A stretch of 64,000 bases of DNA from Plectrocnemia conspersa. Lineage: Eukaryota; Arthropoda; Insecta; Trichoptera; Polycentropodidae. The notes under the pieces are model-generated. The model worked only from the letters and a program-made list of their open reading frames with translations, was not told where the DNA came from and made no database searches. Within the stretch, counting starts at the first letter, position 1. Every line of letters starts with the position of its first letter. Location: NCBI GenBank assembly GCA_009617715.1, contig VTFK01000336.1:186001-250000 (forward strand), read 5' to 3'. The position numbers and the translations under genes were made by a program. Of this stretch, positions 1 to 11,600 are shown in pieces.

Positions 1-18
1 TAGATTTGTAATATTTAT

Positions 19-1042
19 TTAATCAATTATATAATTTCCATCAGTTCTTATAACCTTCTTCCATCTTTCTATGAACTTATAAATAAACGTTTTGTGTAAA
101 ATTCCGTGGATTATGATGCGCGAAAATGTAAAGGGATGTTTTTACCTGCTCTATTGTATCAAATTTTTTTATCATTTAAAAATTTTTTTCAGTGATCGGA
201 ATAAAAAAAATTCGGAAGGAGCAAGATCAGGAAAATACGGTGAATGCTTGATAACATCCCAATTCAACTCATTTAGCTTGAAGTTGGGTCATCATAGCCA
301 CATGTGGTCGCCGTTGTCGTGGTGAAATAAACTCTTTTCTGTTTACCAATTTGGTCTATCCTTTTGAAGGGCGATGTTCAATTTGGATAATTGCTGACAA
401 TATCGTTCTGCTGTAATTGTTGATTGCGTTCCAAGAGTTTAAAATACACAATACCATTCAATCCCACCAAAAAACAAAGCATAATTTTTTTTTTTATGGA
501 TTTCGGCTTTCCAAGTTGTTAATGGGGCTTGTCCAGGTATAGCCCAATGTCTTTTTTCATTGTCACGTTGTTGTACACGACCCATTTCTCATCTCCCGTT
601 ACCAAACGATGCAAAAAAAAAGGTTCATGTTTTTTGTCTCGCACTCAAAGCAACACACGTTGAAACACGGTCCAATAAATTGGCAGCCGACAATTGATGA
701 GGTATCCAAATGTCGTACCGCGAAACCATCCCCATACGGTTCTAATGTCTTAATACGGTTGTTTTGTTGACTTCCGTCATAGACGCTTTTCCTGGCATCA
801 TGACATGAACAACGTCAATTATGACTTTTAACTTGTCGTCATCAATTTCAATGGCCGCCCGGTACGTGGTTTATCAATTAGTGAAAAATCCCCAGATTTT
901 TTTGTAAACCATCTTCGTACCTGTCGAAGATGACATATATCCAAATACTTCGCAAATGTTTTTGGTTGCCAAAATCGCGGTATTGTCTTTACGGAATTCA
1001 TAAAGTAAAAAAAATGACGTAAATTTCTTTATCGACCGACAT
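19..1042 (-). pseudogene. mariner-type transposase relic
   Basis: Read on the minus strand, this stretch gives a decayed mariner transposase of about 340 codons, close to the usual ~345. It starts at an ATG (1042) followed by MSVDKEIYV. It then shows a helix-turn-helix-like block with SLIDKPRTGRP. The catalytic-core motif VTGDEKWVVYNN lies near 550-600, and a block resembling FHHDNGDHMW sits where mariners have HDNARPH. The end is ERWKKVIRTDGNYIID followed by a stop at 19-21. Frameshifts and in-frame stops occur throughout, so it cannot make an active enzyme. Mariner enzymes cut and paste DNA at TA targets. Terminal inverted repeats could not be placed: the left end runs off the window and the right end near 1085 is unclear. 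Confidence 0.85.
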
Positions 1043-1085
1043 TTTGAAAAAATATTTTCACTGTACTTCTGGCCAGGCCAAAACT

Positions 1086-2869
1086 GAATAGAAAATAGGG
1101 AAAGTATTTTTATACAATGGAGTCATTTAAAATAAGATACTATTCATCATTTCAGAAGGAATTATTTTTTTACCTAGGATCATAAAAAAGGGTCATAACT
1201 TTTGCATCAACCCAATAGTTAATAATTAACAAGTACGCAAAAACCACCGGACCAAAATAAATATCAAGTGTAATAAAATAAAACAATTTATTACAATTAG
1301 AGCAACTCATAATCATGAACAAAATAATAATTGTAGTAATATTACAAACCAATTACAAATAAATAATTATCACAACGCGTCATGGGTTATTATTAATATC
1401 ATATGTGCTTGAAGATCACACTACAGAGAGAACAAGGACATTAAATATCACTCGAGAGCACACGGCGAAGACTTTAATAGGTCTATATTCAATCTAAGAG
1501 CGTGCCGATACGCCGACGTTAATGTTTGAGTCCTACCACTGGTGTTATAGAGCAAAAAGTTAGAGTTGACATATAAACAATTAAAGGCGATACGAGTTTC
1601 AATTTGGTATTAAATGGCATATCAGTATATTAAATAAATCGACGTTGCTAAAAAGTACACATATGTGACACTTAGAGATTAGGCTGTAAAATGTCAAACC
1701 GTATTCTGATAAAGAAAATAGCTTGTTAATGTGTCTCAATAAGGTATTTGATAAGATACTTTTAATCGTAGACATATTTTTTTGAAAATGTAGATGGGCC
1801 GGGTTATATTTTTTATACAGCAAACAGTACAGATTTCATTAAAAATATATTTTCACTATTAAATAAAAATTATTGAGACTTACTTATTGCTAATATTTAA
1901 CAGATATAAATAATTTTAGGTCTTACGATAGCATGACCGAATAAAAAACAACAATGTCAAAATATTATCAGCCGAACTGTCAATTTTATAATTTTGTAAT
2001 ATTTTTTTTTAAATCCGTAAACGAAACTACCAAGAATGAAATACTGTTTCAATTTTCGAAAACATTTTAAATGGTTCGTATCTTAATAATTTAAATATGT
2101 GGTTTGCAACTTAACTAATTTATCATTTTTTTTTTAAATAATTAAATTAATATAACTATGAAGAACTTGAATTTTTATTTCTAAAATAATGGGAAGCTAT
2201 ATTTTGAATAAATTAATTAAAGTTGAGAATTACATGTTATTTGTACGTGAGGAATTTAACCATCAAATAACCATTGTTACATAAATAAAGTCATTTTTGA
2301 ACAAATGTCTTTTATGTGTTTAGACAATATTAGTATATTTGTATAAATTATTAAATTTTGTAACTATATTTTTTTCAGATTTTGGGATGCCCTGTACACA
2401 AAAATAATCTTTACTATTCAATATAAATGAATAAATATTGTACACTCAAACTGAATGTCTGACTGATTAATTAAAATAAGATTAATTAATACTAATTGGA
2501 CACTGTCTAGAATTCTCTCAATCATTTTTATTTTATTATAGTGCTAATTACTAGTGATTATTTGTTTTTCACTCAGGCTAGAACATTATTGATTACTTTC
2601 AATAAACGTTAGCTTATTCGCAACTTAATCTATAAATTTACTCTCTGCCTTGCTGCAAATCCTTGCATTTGCCCAAATATCTTTAAAATGTATACACATA
2701 TAAGCAATCCATAAATAAATGAAAAATACTTTTAAGTATATATGACTAAGCTAATATAATATTTGTCATGAGTGTATCTTGAATTTTTTACGAACTTGTT
2801 ATTTGTTTATGATATTAACAACAAACTATATTTATATATGCATTAAATTTATTTAAGGTTGTTTCACTT
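1086..2869. other. AT-rich intergenic stretch, nothing recognised
   Basis: Very AT-rich sequence with homopolymer runs. No exon, RNA gene or transposase similarity was recognised. The open reading frames here are short and lack coding-like composition. Confidence 0.6.
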
Positions 2870-2879
2870 TAGTCAAACA

Positions 2880-3118
2880 ATGTAAGATCTAACACTAATT
2901 ATAGTTTTAAAACTTTCATTAGGTCAAGTCCAAAATACAAACTAAGCTAACTTATCTCTCATGGATGTTTGCTGTCTGCACCTGGATATTACACCATGTT
3001 TCAAAAATATGATAGCTATCATTACCGACACTACTACGAACTTCTGACATAAGATAGTTGATCAAAGTATATTTAAACCGAATTTTGCTCAGAGTGCGCA
3101 GTATCAATTATCGACGGC
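2880..3118 (+). repeat. dispersed repeat of unknown class, copy 1 (other copy 56598-56880)
   Basis: This segment aligns with 56598-56880 in the same orientation. Shared blocks include AACTAATTATAGTTT, AAGTCCAAAATA, CTGGATATTACA (CTTGGATATTACA in the other copy), AATATGATAGCTATC and TGATCAAAGTATA. The other copy has about 45 extra bases in the middle. No coding capacity, tRNA promoter boxes or inverted ends were recognised, so the class is unknown. It ends where the LINE fragment at 3130 begins. Confidence 0.75.
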
Positions 3119-3129
3119 TTTAATAATAT

Positions 3130-3445
3130 AAATTATTTAGGAGTAATTATAAATAAAAATAATAATTTTAAGTATTTAGTTAGAAATAAAGATGTACATA
3201 TATTTAATACTAAAAATAGACACAATCTAAGGATAGTTACATATAAGAAAGCGAGTACGACCAAAGGAATTATGTATGGAGGTGTGAATTTGTATAATAA
3301 TATTCCTAGGACAATCCGCAAAAATAAAAATGTTGCGGGTATCCTCAATGGAATAAAGAAACACCTTTGCGCATTAATAAATAAATTATAGTATCAAGTG
3401 TATAAACAATTAGCTATATAATAAAATAAATATAAAAAAATAAAC
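3130..3445 (+). mobile_element. 3' end of a CR1/L2-like non-LTR retrotransposon
   Basis: The plus strand reads as the C-terminal tail of a LINE protein. An RNKDVHIFNTKNRHNLRI block is followed by GGVNLYNNIPRTIRKNKN and a stop at 3389-3391. The pattern 'HNTR...GVKLYNxLPxxIK' is typical of the region after reverse transcriptase in CR1/L2-type elements. The stop is followed by an AT-rich tail with TTAGCTAT and AATAAAATAAATA. Both the protein tail and the DNA tail recur at 17460-17800 in the BBS1 intron. The copy is truncated at its 5' side, as expected after incomplete reverse transcription. Family assignment rests on recall of the motif. Confidence 0.7.
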
Positions 3446-3506
3446 TCACAGGTTTTAAATATCCTTCTTCCTCGCCTTTACTTTTGCAAATTCTACAATC
3501 ACTAGT

Positions 3507-3715
3507 GGCAGATTAAGCACTTGGGTGCCCCCAGGCGCTACATAATTTTGGAGATCCTCTTTTTCGATTGATAAAAAAGCATCACAAAATTTATTAAAAA
3601 TTTTCATATTATAGATATAAAAAATTGTTAATCACAAATATTTCGTTATTATTGCTGAACTCAAGGAGTGGTTAATCTCCCCCCCCCCTCCTCCAATGAC
3701 GTCCCTGATAATAAC
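3507..3715. repeat. possible non-autonomous DNA element remnant
   Basis: Two GC-richer edges flank an AT-rich core. The left edge is CACTAGTGGCAGATTAAGC. The right edge, read in reverse, is CAGGGACGTCATTGGAGG, and it resembles the segment beginning CAGTGACGTCACTTGAGG at 7194. CAGGGACG-type starts are common for hAT elements. The two ends do not match one another well and no target duplication was found. Confidence 0.35.
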
Positions 3716-3950
3716 GAGTTATTTTTATCATTTCCGGAATAATAATTATTTAATAACTTGGGCTAATATGATTATCATATATGTAACTAAAAATTAACTT
3801 AAATTTATAAAATCAAACAAAAAAATTATATAAAAAGAATGTTTATTATTTTCAAATCAAGATATATAATTAAAATTATACTAAACATATAAAATTGGGG
3901 TCATATAATTCAAAATAAACACTTCATTGTTATCCTTATCACCTTAGCAA

Positions 3951-4905
3951 CTAGAAATGGACTTGTTCAACATATTTACGGTACTTTACTGCATTAATTA
4001 AAAAATCGTTTTCACTTTCATTATTCACAAATTTATAAACATCCAAGTTTAGACATATTTCGATTAAGACAGAGAAAGCCTTTTCAACACTAACATGTGT
4101 TGCTGGAGCTCCTACAACCATCGTTGTAATTTTGTATAAATGAGGATTTGTGTTTTTTTATTTTTTCCAAAATTCTAAAATATGTTATTTTTCTGTCTAA
4201 TCTTTGTACATGGTTCAAGTTATTCAATATGAATTCAATGACCACATCTGTAGAAATAGGTAATCTATGTGTCTCTATTGCCAATTCTTTACTTCTTCCT
4301 CTAAATCGCCTACCTTTTTATCGGATGTTTCATTAGATGATTGCGCTTGTTCATTTGTGATTGAAATTGATTTCTTTAAAAATTATAATTTGTTCAAAAT
4401 ATCTTTCAAATGTTGCACACCTTGCATTTTATGTGACTGCATGCTTGAACATGGACCTAACTGAAATAAACTGATTTTTTTTTCGGTTTTTCGGTTCGAA
4501 ACCCTGGTTTCTTCATCCAATGAAATAGTTTGTTATATTCATAAAATTCAAGTTAGTAGGAAAAGTTAATTTTATTGCTGAATTTGTTTACAGCACATCT
4601 CATGTCGCTGCATTGTCAACACAAATACTTAAAATCTGCCTTTCATTAATTTCAAATTTTGATAGTGGCTTTCACCTCATTTTTTACATGCAAAGAATCA
4701 TGACGTCCTGCAGTATCAATAATGTGCAATGTTTTTGTAATATTTTTTTTATCATCGTAGAACCTGTCGAAACACAAAGTTGCCGAGCCACTTCGCCTGC
4801 AATTTTTGGTGATCCTTTATTCTCAAGTTTGAATGTAGCGAGTGGTTTTGGACTAAGGCAAACCACTTCCACAAGACTACTATCCATAGTAATTATAATT
4901 TTTGA
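3951..4905 (-). pseudogene. hAT-type transposase relic
   Basis: The minus strand carries pieces of a hAT transposase in the correct order. The upstream block (4887-4684) reads SLVEVVCLSPKPLATFKLEN and then a charged, open segment. The middle part is frameshifted. The final block (about 4130-3951) contains ATHVSVEKAFSVLIEI, equivalent to the conserved 'TxxSVERxFS' dimerisation motif at the C terminus of hAT enzymes. It ends in YRKYVEQVHF and a stop. Internal stops show it is dead. Terminal inverted repeats and an 8-bp duplication were not located. Confidence 0.6.
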
Positions 4906-5452
4906 GGACTTTAAATAAAAATGAGTTTGGTGTTTAGATTTCTAAAATATCAGAGCAGCAGAGCACTACAAATTCAAAACAAATTCCGGCTCTGAGTAAG
5001 AACCCGTTGCTTCCGCTCCAACCCTCTGATGGATACAGCCCATTTTGTAAGTAAATTTTACAATGAAAGAGATACAAGTTGTATTTGTAAATTAGGTATG
5101 ATTCAAATAAAAGAAGTGATAAATAGGTAAAGATTGTATATGTGTTCATAGAAAAATATTACAAAAAAATAAGTCATAAACCTTATTCAGCCCTTGAAAA
5201 AACAATAAGTAAAACATTATTTGAATAACAATATATCAAAGATATATTTAGCACTGGAAATGTTTAAAATTGGTACAAGTCTTTAGAGTATAGTGTACGT
5301 ATTTGACAGTCGGGTGTTACAGCATAAATTATTTAACGTCTTTCACAGACAAACAAGACTAGATCGAAATACGTCAATATCATATTTTGAATAGAATATC
5401 AAGTATATAAACTCGCAAGGAATATATAATGTATATCATACGATTAATACAT
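4906..5452. other. spacer between hAT relic and first ACBP gene
   Basis: No gene was recognised. It includes the region downstream of the first ACBP gene, so its 3' UTR should lie just below 5453. No single polyadenylation site could be chosen. Confidence 0.5.
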
Positions 5453-5878
5453 TTATGCCAATCCAATCGTCAAGATCAGCGATTGGACTTTTTCGATGTA
5501 CTTTTCCATAGCTTCTTCTTTGGTTATGCCTTTTTTTCCGTTCCAGGCATCCCACTTGGCCTTTCCTTTGAAATCGAACATCCCAGGACGTTCTGCGAGA
5601 AGTATAGTCATTTTAAAGTGTGTCATATACTAAATATTGTGCATTAAATAATGTTAACCTGTGTTGCAGTCTCCAACGCTACCCTGTTTGAATAAAGCGT
5701 ACACTTCCAAAAGGTCATTGTCGGCCGGTGTCGTCTTCAACACCTTCACGTCATTAGCGGCTTTATCAAATCTCTACAAAAATAAAGGTTATATGAATTA
5801 ACCTTATTCAAGGTGAAAAATAATTGTTTATCATATTTTGATATTGCTTATTAGTATTAGTACCTCTTGCAAAGACAT
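5453..5878 (-). CDS. Acbp: acyl-CoA-binding protein (ACBP), paralogue 1
   Basis: Spliced gene with three coding exons: 5878-5864 (MSLQE), 5773-5659 and 5592-5453. Together they give 270 nt and 89 residues, the size of single-domain ACBPs (86-90). Introns follow GT-AG, and phases join cleanly (GAG|gtacta; ACACAG|gttaac). The domain covers nearly the whole protein. YALFKQGSVGD at about residues 29-39 and MFDFKGKAKWDAW at about 48-60 hold the Tyr and Lys residues that bind CoA in the family, and EKYIEK near residue 74 supplies the second Tyr. The C terminus (SLILTIGLA) is more hydrophobic than the usual lysine-rich tail. ACBPs are cytosolic carriers of long-chain acyl-CoA esters that buffer and deliver them for lipid synthesis and oxidation. 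The next gene upstream is a second ACBP with the same exon boundaries. Confidence 0.93.
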
Positions 5879-5986
5879 TTTCGATACGGTTTCTGAAATA
5901 AATGTCAATATCATTTTAATGAAAATCTATTAAACATGATGAGAAATGTTTAAAGTCCATTTTTTTGGACGAAAAGCGGTACTTAC

Positions 5987-6050
5987 ACGCGCGTTCGGCT
6001 AAAATAGGAATGCTAATGACTTGACCGGCGACCCACGATGGAATCTGGTT
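5987..6050 (-). promoter_or_regulatory. probable 5' UTR exon and promoter side of ACBP paralogue 1
   Basis: On the minus strand a GC-richer block ends in a consensus donor GTAAGT at 5986-5981. The exon with the ATG is preceded by an acceptor (TATTTCAG, ending at 5893), so its start at 5892 leaves 14 nt of leader. This implies a noncoding first exon ending at 5987. The transcription start is not fixed; 6050 is an estimate. Confidence 0.55.
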
Positions 6051-6116
6051 TTAGTGTTGCCATGTTGAAAAAATCATACATCATGATATGTTTTACTTTA
6101 TATTAAAATATTTAGT

Positions 6117-6162
6117 TTTAATATGTGTAAATTTTATGCCGGTAAAATTTACACATATTAAA
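6117..6162. repeat. perfect 20-bp inverted repeat (hairpin)
   Basis: The left arm 6117-6136 (TTTAATATGTGTAAATTTTA) and right arm 6143-6162 are exact reverse complements around a TGCCGG loop. It lies just upstream of the first exon of ACBP paralogue 1. It could be a tiny MITE or a cruciform-forming site; nothing shows a function. Confidence 0.85.
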
Positions 6163-6532
6163 TTAAATTTTCATGTGCTTTATAAATATATTTCTCTTTA
6201 AATGTAGTTTTTTCGTTATTTAATAATTTTTGCTACTCTCTTCTTCTATAATTTCATCTTGTTGTTTATAATATATTTCAATACTGCTTAACTTCTCCTC
6301 TCACATGGAGGTCGTTTTACAGGAGCTTAAAAGTACTAGCGAAACACTTATTCTATTATTTAAATTATGTATTTCGTCTCTCTACATCAGAAGTGGGGAA
6401 CTTCAGGCACGCGAACTCATTTGGTTTGACCCGCTGCAGATACGACTCAAAATTCAATAAATCTACCAATTTCTAATAATATTTTTTTGGCGAATGAATG
6501 GTGATGGATGGCAATTAGAAACAGATTGAGCC

Positions 6533-6674
6533 GCTGCAGTAGTATTTTATTCAAAATTATAATAGTAGCATGTTATTTATATATATATATGTGAATCTAA
6601 GGTGTACGAGACAGCATCGGCTGTCGCAAGTCCGTCTAGAGAAGTGTCCGTCACGTCAATGTAACCAGAGTGCC
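6533..6674 (+). repeat. diverged repeat, copy 1 (other copy 7723-7893)
   Basis: It opens with GCTGCAGTAG followed by an AT-rich core and ends with CACGTCAATGTAACCAGAG then TGCCG. The copy at 7723-7893 opens GCTGCAGTAG and ends CACGTCAGTGTTGCCAGAG then TGCCG. Order and spacing agree, while the middle is diverged. Class unknown. Confidence 0.55.
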
Positions 6675-7193
6675 GCCAAGTTTTGGCCATAATAAATCCA
6701 TAAACGGGCCCCCACATTTTTTTATGTAAATTAATTAAATTTAATTATTGAATTGTGTATTTTTTACTATCCTTGACTATAAATATTTCTGTCAGTAAAA
6801 AGTTACGGATTACGCTTAGCTAGTCGTCGAAGATTTATGATGTTTTCGGAGAATTTTGGTGTTCATACATAACCAGAAGCTCATGCCTCAGTGTCTTTTT
6901 TTCCTTTCTATGTAAAACTGTTTCAACGTGATTGCGTGGATTTCGGTATGCGTGGGAACAATGCAATATTTGCCGTCATGATGGCATGTAACCATGTAGC
7001 GCGAGTGTTCCGTTTTGTTTTTATTCTAGCTGTTAACTCCAATCTAAACGTAAGCATTTAGAAACATATTAATATAATATAAAACAAAATAATTTATAAA
7101 AAATGTGTTACAGTGGCGAATACAAATGAGTTGAAAAGCCAAATGCGTCTGGATAAAGTTAATGCTCTTTAGCGGGGGATTGGAATTGCATCA

Positions 7194-7400
7194 AGATGCT
7201 TTCACTAGACAGTGACGTCACTTGAGGGAGGCAGGGGAGGCATCCCCTGGCCAGCAAAATGCATGTAATTTGATGAAATATTATGAATCTTGATAAAATT
7301 GAAATATTAAAGCTTTTGCCCCTCCCCTGAAAAAAACTGAAATAGCATCCCTAATTTTAAACCAGAAATTATAGGGTTATTCCTCTGTGGGAGCCTAGAT
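7194..7400 (+). repeat. diverged repeat related to 55245-55400
   Basis: A purine-rich start (GAGGGAGGCAGGGGAGGC) is followed by an AT-rich part and a block reading ATTTTAAACCAGAAATTAT, with AGGGTTATTCCTC after it. The block near 55370 reads ATTCTAAACCAAAAATTAT, with CGGGTTTTTCCTC after it. The shared order suggests one old transposable-element family. Confidence 0.45.
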
Positions 7401-7722
7401 TTGTTATGGCCAAAACATTGCGGCACTTGGGTAGCACTGGCGTGACGGTTATTCTCTCGACTGGCTATCTTCAGGCGATTCGGACGAAACTGCAGCGGCT
7501 CAATCTGTGTATAATTGCCACTCGTCACCATCCCGTCGCCTAAACCTCAAAGAAAATCTAAAAAACCTATAGGGTACGTCCCGGGCACCACGCCCGCATC
7601 CCGCAATTGCATTAGGCTATGAAATTTTAGCCCATGGACAACTGAGAACATCCCTGCCTGGCTTTCGCTCCAGAGTACTGCGCAAGGTCAGACCTTCTTC
7701 CTTGTTTTTTTATAAATTAAGT

Positions 7723-7893
7723 CGCTGCAGTAGAGGTTTATTTAATGATATAATAATTAGTTACATGTTGTTGGAAATTATATGATATAAGATATCGGCA
7801 GACGAGGCGCCGTCGGTCCTTGTCTTCCCGTCGAAGTACACGAAATAATGTGGTACCCTCCACCACCATCACGTCAGTGTTGCCAGAGTGCCG
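7723..7893 (+). repeat. diverged repeat, copy 2 (other copy 6533-6674)
   Basis: See the copy at 6533. This one is GC-richer in the middle (CGAGGCGCCGTCGGTCC) and ends CACGTCAGTGTTGCCAGAG then TGCCG. Confidence 0.55.
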
Positions 7894-8164
7894 AGAAATA
7901 AACCGACCCTCTACACAATAGTCATTTTCTCCCCCGACTCCTTAACCATTCATGTTTAATTTAGTGCAAAACTTAAAACGAGCTAGTTCCTCCCATTGTC
8001 GCTTTATCAGCGTTACTCCAGGGTGGCTAGCTAAATTTAAACATAGAACCATATTTTTATGATCTATTTCTTTTATCCAATTTGATATAATAATATACAC
8101 CTAAATTCACTATTTTTAATATGCTTACTAAAAAGTTTTCTAGTTTTATAGTGAGCTCAAATTA

Positions 8165-8400
8165 TTTGTAATCATTATAAATTCTGTAATCCAGGGTCGT
8201 GGGTTCGAGTCCCACAGCAAACTTGAATTTTTATTTATTTAAATACTTGTAAAGTGACATATATTTCTTAGAACTACTATAATAGTTTATAAAAAATAAA
8301 ATGGATATCACAGACATTGATTTCAGTATGGTGTGTTGATAATTACTTGTATATATTATATATTGATTGATTTACTCTAAGTAAAAAAAAATGTAATAAA
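8165..8400 (+). mobile_element. tRNA-derived SINE, family A, 5' part
   Basis: It contains a polymerase III box B (GGTTCGAGTCC, 8202-8212) followed by TTGAATTTTTATTTATTT. The body holds GATATCACAGACATTGATTT, then TTACTTGTA and GATTGATTTACTC. The fuller copy at 43722-44063 has the same elements in the same order. This copy lacks the 3' hairpin tail. SINEs are transcribed by RNA polymerase III and mobilised by LINE enzymes. Confidence 0.7.
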
Positions 8401-8680
8401 TTATATTAATTAACCATGAGTCTAGTGGTGGACTTATTCACAGTGAATTTTTAAAGAAAATAAAGATCTTTTCTTTTTACTGTCTTTTATATAAATGAAT
8501 AAAACGAAGGTTTGTTTTAAAATGGTTTATTAAAAAAAGTCGATTGTTTTAAATTATAAAAGTTATAATAAAAACTGAATGTGTGATTTGCATATTATTG
8601 CTTGATATATTTTTGCATTTTAGGTGATGTAAGAGGAAATAATTTATATTATTATAATAAAATACCAATAAAATCTATTT

Positions 8681-11600
8681 TTAAGCATATTTTTGTGTTA
8701 GCTCTTCAACGTATGCTACATAAGCTTCTTTTGCGTCGTTTTGAGACATTCCTTTCTTTTCGCTCCACGCTGTCCACTTTGCTTTGCCCTTTAAATCGAA
8801 CATCGAAGGTTGTTCTGAAAATAAATACAAATGATTATTAAGTAAACAATACATGATATAAAATGTCAATGTTTTATTACCAGTGCTATTATCGCCTACA
8901 GATGCTTGTTTGAATAAAGCATATAAAGCTAATAATTCTTGATCTGTCGGTCTTTTGGTAAATGATTTAGCTTTTGCGGCGGCAGTATCGAAACGCTGTA
9001 AAATATAATGCTCGTTATAAGAAAATATATATGACACTTAAAAAGAGTTTATTTTTATATCCTTTGATAAAATTAAAGTTATTAACAATTAACCATTATG
9101 TATATCTTTGTACCATTATTAACATCAACTTTTATCAACACGCAACACTATGAAACAATAGACTGATTGCAAAATTTCGTCATCATTGTGTGACTATCAT
9201 CACGCTAAAGATAAACCCATAAAATTAGCACAACATATTTTTTTTTAAATTAAAGTTTGTTCACCTGGAATAAACCAGTTTTTACGCTATTTAGCTAATA
9301 CATACAAAAAATCAGGAAACTCTAAAGAAAATCTTAAGATAAACATAAATAAATCCTTCAAAATAATTTAAGCGCTGCAGAATTAATTATGCAAACGATT
9401 CCCATAAATTTTAATGTATGAACTGTTTTTTTGTGAACTCTTTAAAGCAAATGATTGGCATTGAAAAAATATTGACACCGGTGGCAACGTTTACATAGAA
9501 CAAAGATCACGTTATATTTTTAGCAGCAGGTATCTAAAGATGCAAGTGTATTACTAACTACCTTACAATCAATATTGTATATTCAAATTATGGTAATTCC
9601 AAAACCTATGATGTCCTGGTCAAGGTTAGACATAAATTGGTCAGACTGCATGACTGTAGTCTAGTGTTTGCCTTGGTGTCCAATGTTCATCGGTACGAAA
9701 CTATTTAAATAATGAACATCGCGTGAAAGATCTGGTTATTTGGAATATTAAATAAAAGTCGCATTCCAACAAACTATACATGTACTAATGAATCATATGA
9801 ATTGTCGTTAATCATTGTAACCAGAATTGCGTGAAAAATATAACTGAATGACATGCTCCCCTCAATTGTTAGTTTGCAATTGCTTTTATTCATTACGTCA
9901 TATTTTCTTATTTTACTTCGCCTTCCAAGGCGTTCAAGATATAAAATTATTTCCTCAAAATGAAATAAATCTTGTCATGATTGAGCAGACGTAATGCAAG
10001 TAACATAAATCGCTGTAATTGAGTAGACGAGTATGAAATTTCGCATGTCGTCAATCACGCCATTATTTGACCGGAAATATCCATACACACACCGGATGTA
10101 CGACAATTGAATGAGAGAATGAAATATACACATGAACTCAAAATAAATCGTAACTCGTAATCCGGAGAGAGAAGAAAATGCTGACAATTTCTGATGCGTT
10201 ATATTATTTATTTTATCTTGTTATTTCTATTCATTTCTTACTAATCTGAATATCATGACTTGTTTTACCAACACATATATCAAAATGTTTTAATATTTCA
10301 TACTATATTTTCACTTTAAACATACGTTTTGTAAAATAAAATAAAAATATTGGAGCACACAAAAAAGATGTGCACAATCCCACATCAATTAATACAGCTC
10401 CTATCGCCAAAATGCGTATTCTGGCAGGCTCGATGAGAATTTAAAAGACTTATATAAGGGGAGTATTTACAAGCTTTAACATCCTGGCCGCAACGGTTAA
10501 GAACAAGGGACGCAATCGCACTCTCTAAGTGCTTAATTTAATACACGCTAGAAATTGTATCCCAACGTTTCTAGAGAAAGGCAATACAATACAATGCATT
10601 TGTGCGGATGCTCTTTTATGTTATCAGCAATAAAGCACATAATAAATATTTTGAGTTTTCAATTGCTGCATGTATGTCACTGATAGAAAAGAGGGAGAGT
10701 AGATGAGTCAAATTGGATACACGGTACTCTAAAACGAGCGAAATAAACGTCGGAGTGACGAATGACTAATTCGATGACATATGTATATCATGATATATAT
10801 TTTTTTATATTTGTTTAGCATTTTATAATAATATCTCCAAAATTGGACAAAGGCACAATTAAAATTATGTCAAACTCAGAAAAATAAAAACAACTTAAGC
10901 AAAACATATGTAAAAGTAAAATTCGAATATTTTTTTTTATATATTGTTAATCTTTTGTTGCGATATGACAGGCGTGAACCAAATACGTTACAACAAGTTA
11001 AACACAATCAACAAGTAGTGAGACTTTGGTCTTTTAATCAGTGACATATTTTATTAATTATAAATTATTATTACAGCTTACAATCGATAGGTGCACACCC
11101 TAGATTTAATTAATTTTGCTTATTCATCCATGAGATAATAAAAATCTAGGAAAACCAAATTATGACAATTAATTATATAATATTTAAAAAATACTAGTGC
11201 TCATATGGGATTCGAACCCAGGTTTTTCAGTTTATTAATAGTGGTGCTTAATTATTAAAAATATTATAATGATATGTACAATGCTTTTCCATTTAATTGG
11301 TCCTAGATGTCAATTATAAATGATGACCTACTTCAAATCGTTGAGCAAGATTGGACTTTTAGTTACAAATTATTTTACGATAGATTTTCATCTTATGCTG
11401 ATTAATAGTTAAATCATGAAATTGTATTAATTTATGATGGCAATATTGTGAATATTATGATTAATAAATAATTATAGACAATAGCAGTGTGCAATAGTAA
11501 CATCGGTTTGACAAGGCTTCATTGTAATTAACCATTGGATAATAATATCTAATTACGAGATCTTAGTCACAGTATTACCTATTAAAATAATTTAAATATA

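Noticed and set aside
3133..3348. 71-codon minus-strand frame rich in Leu, Phe and Ile
   Set aside because: It is the shadow of the plus-strand LINE tail, which has recognisable motifs and its own stop.
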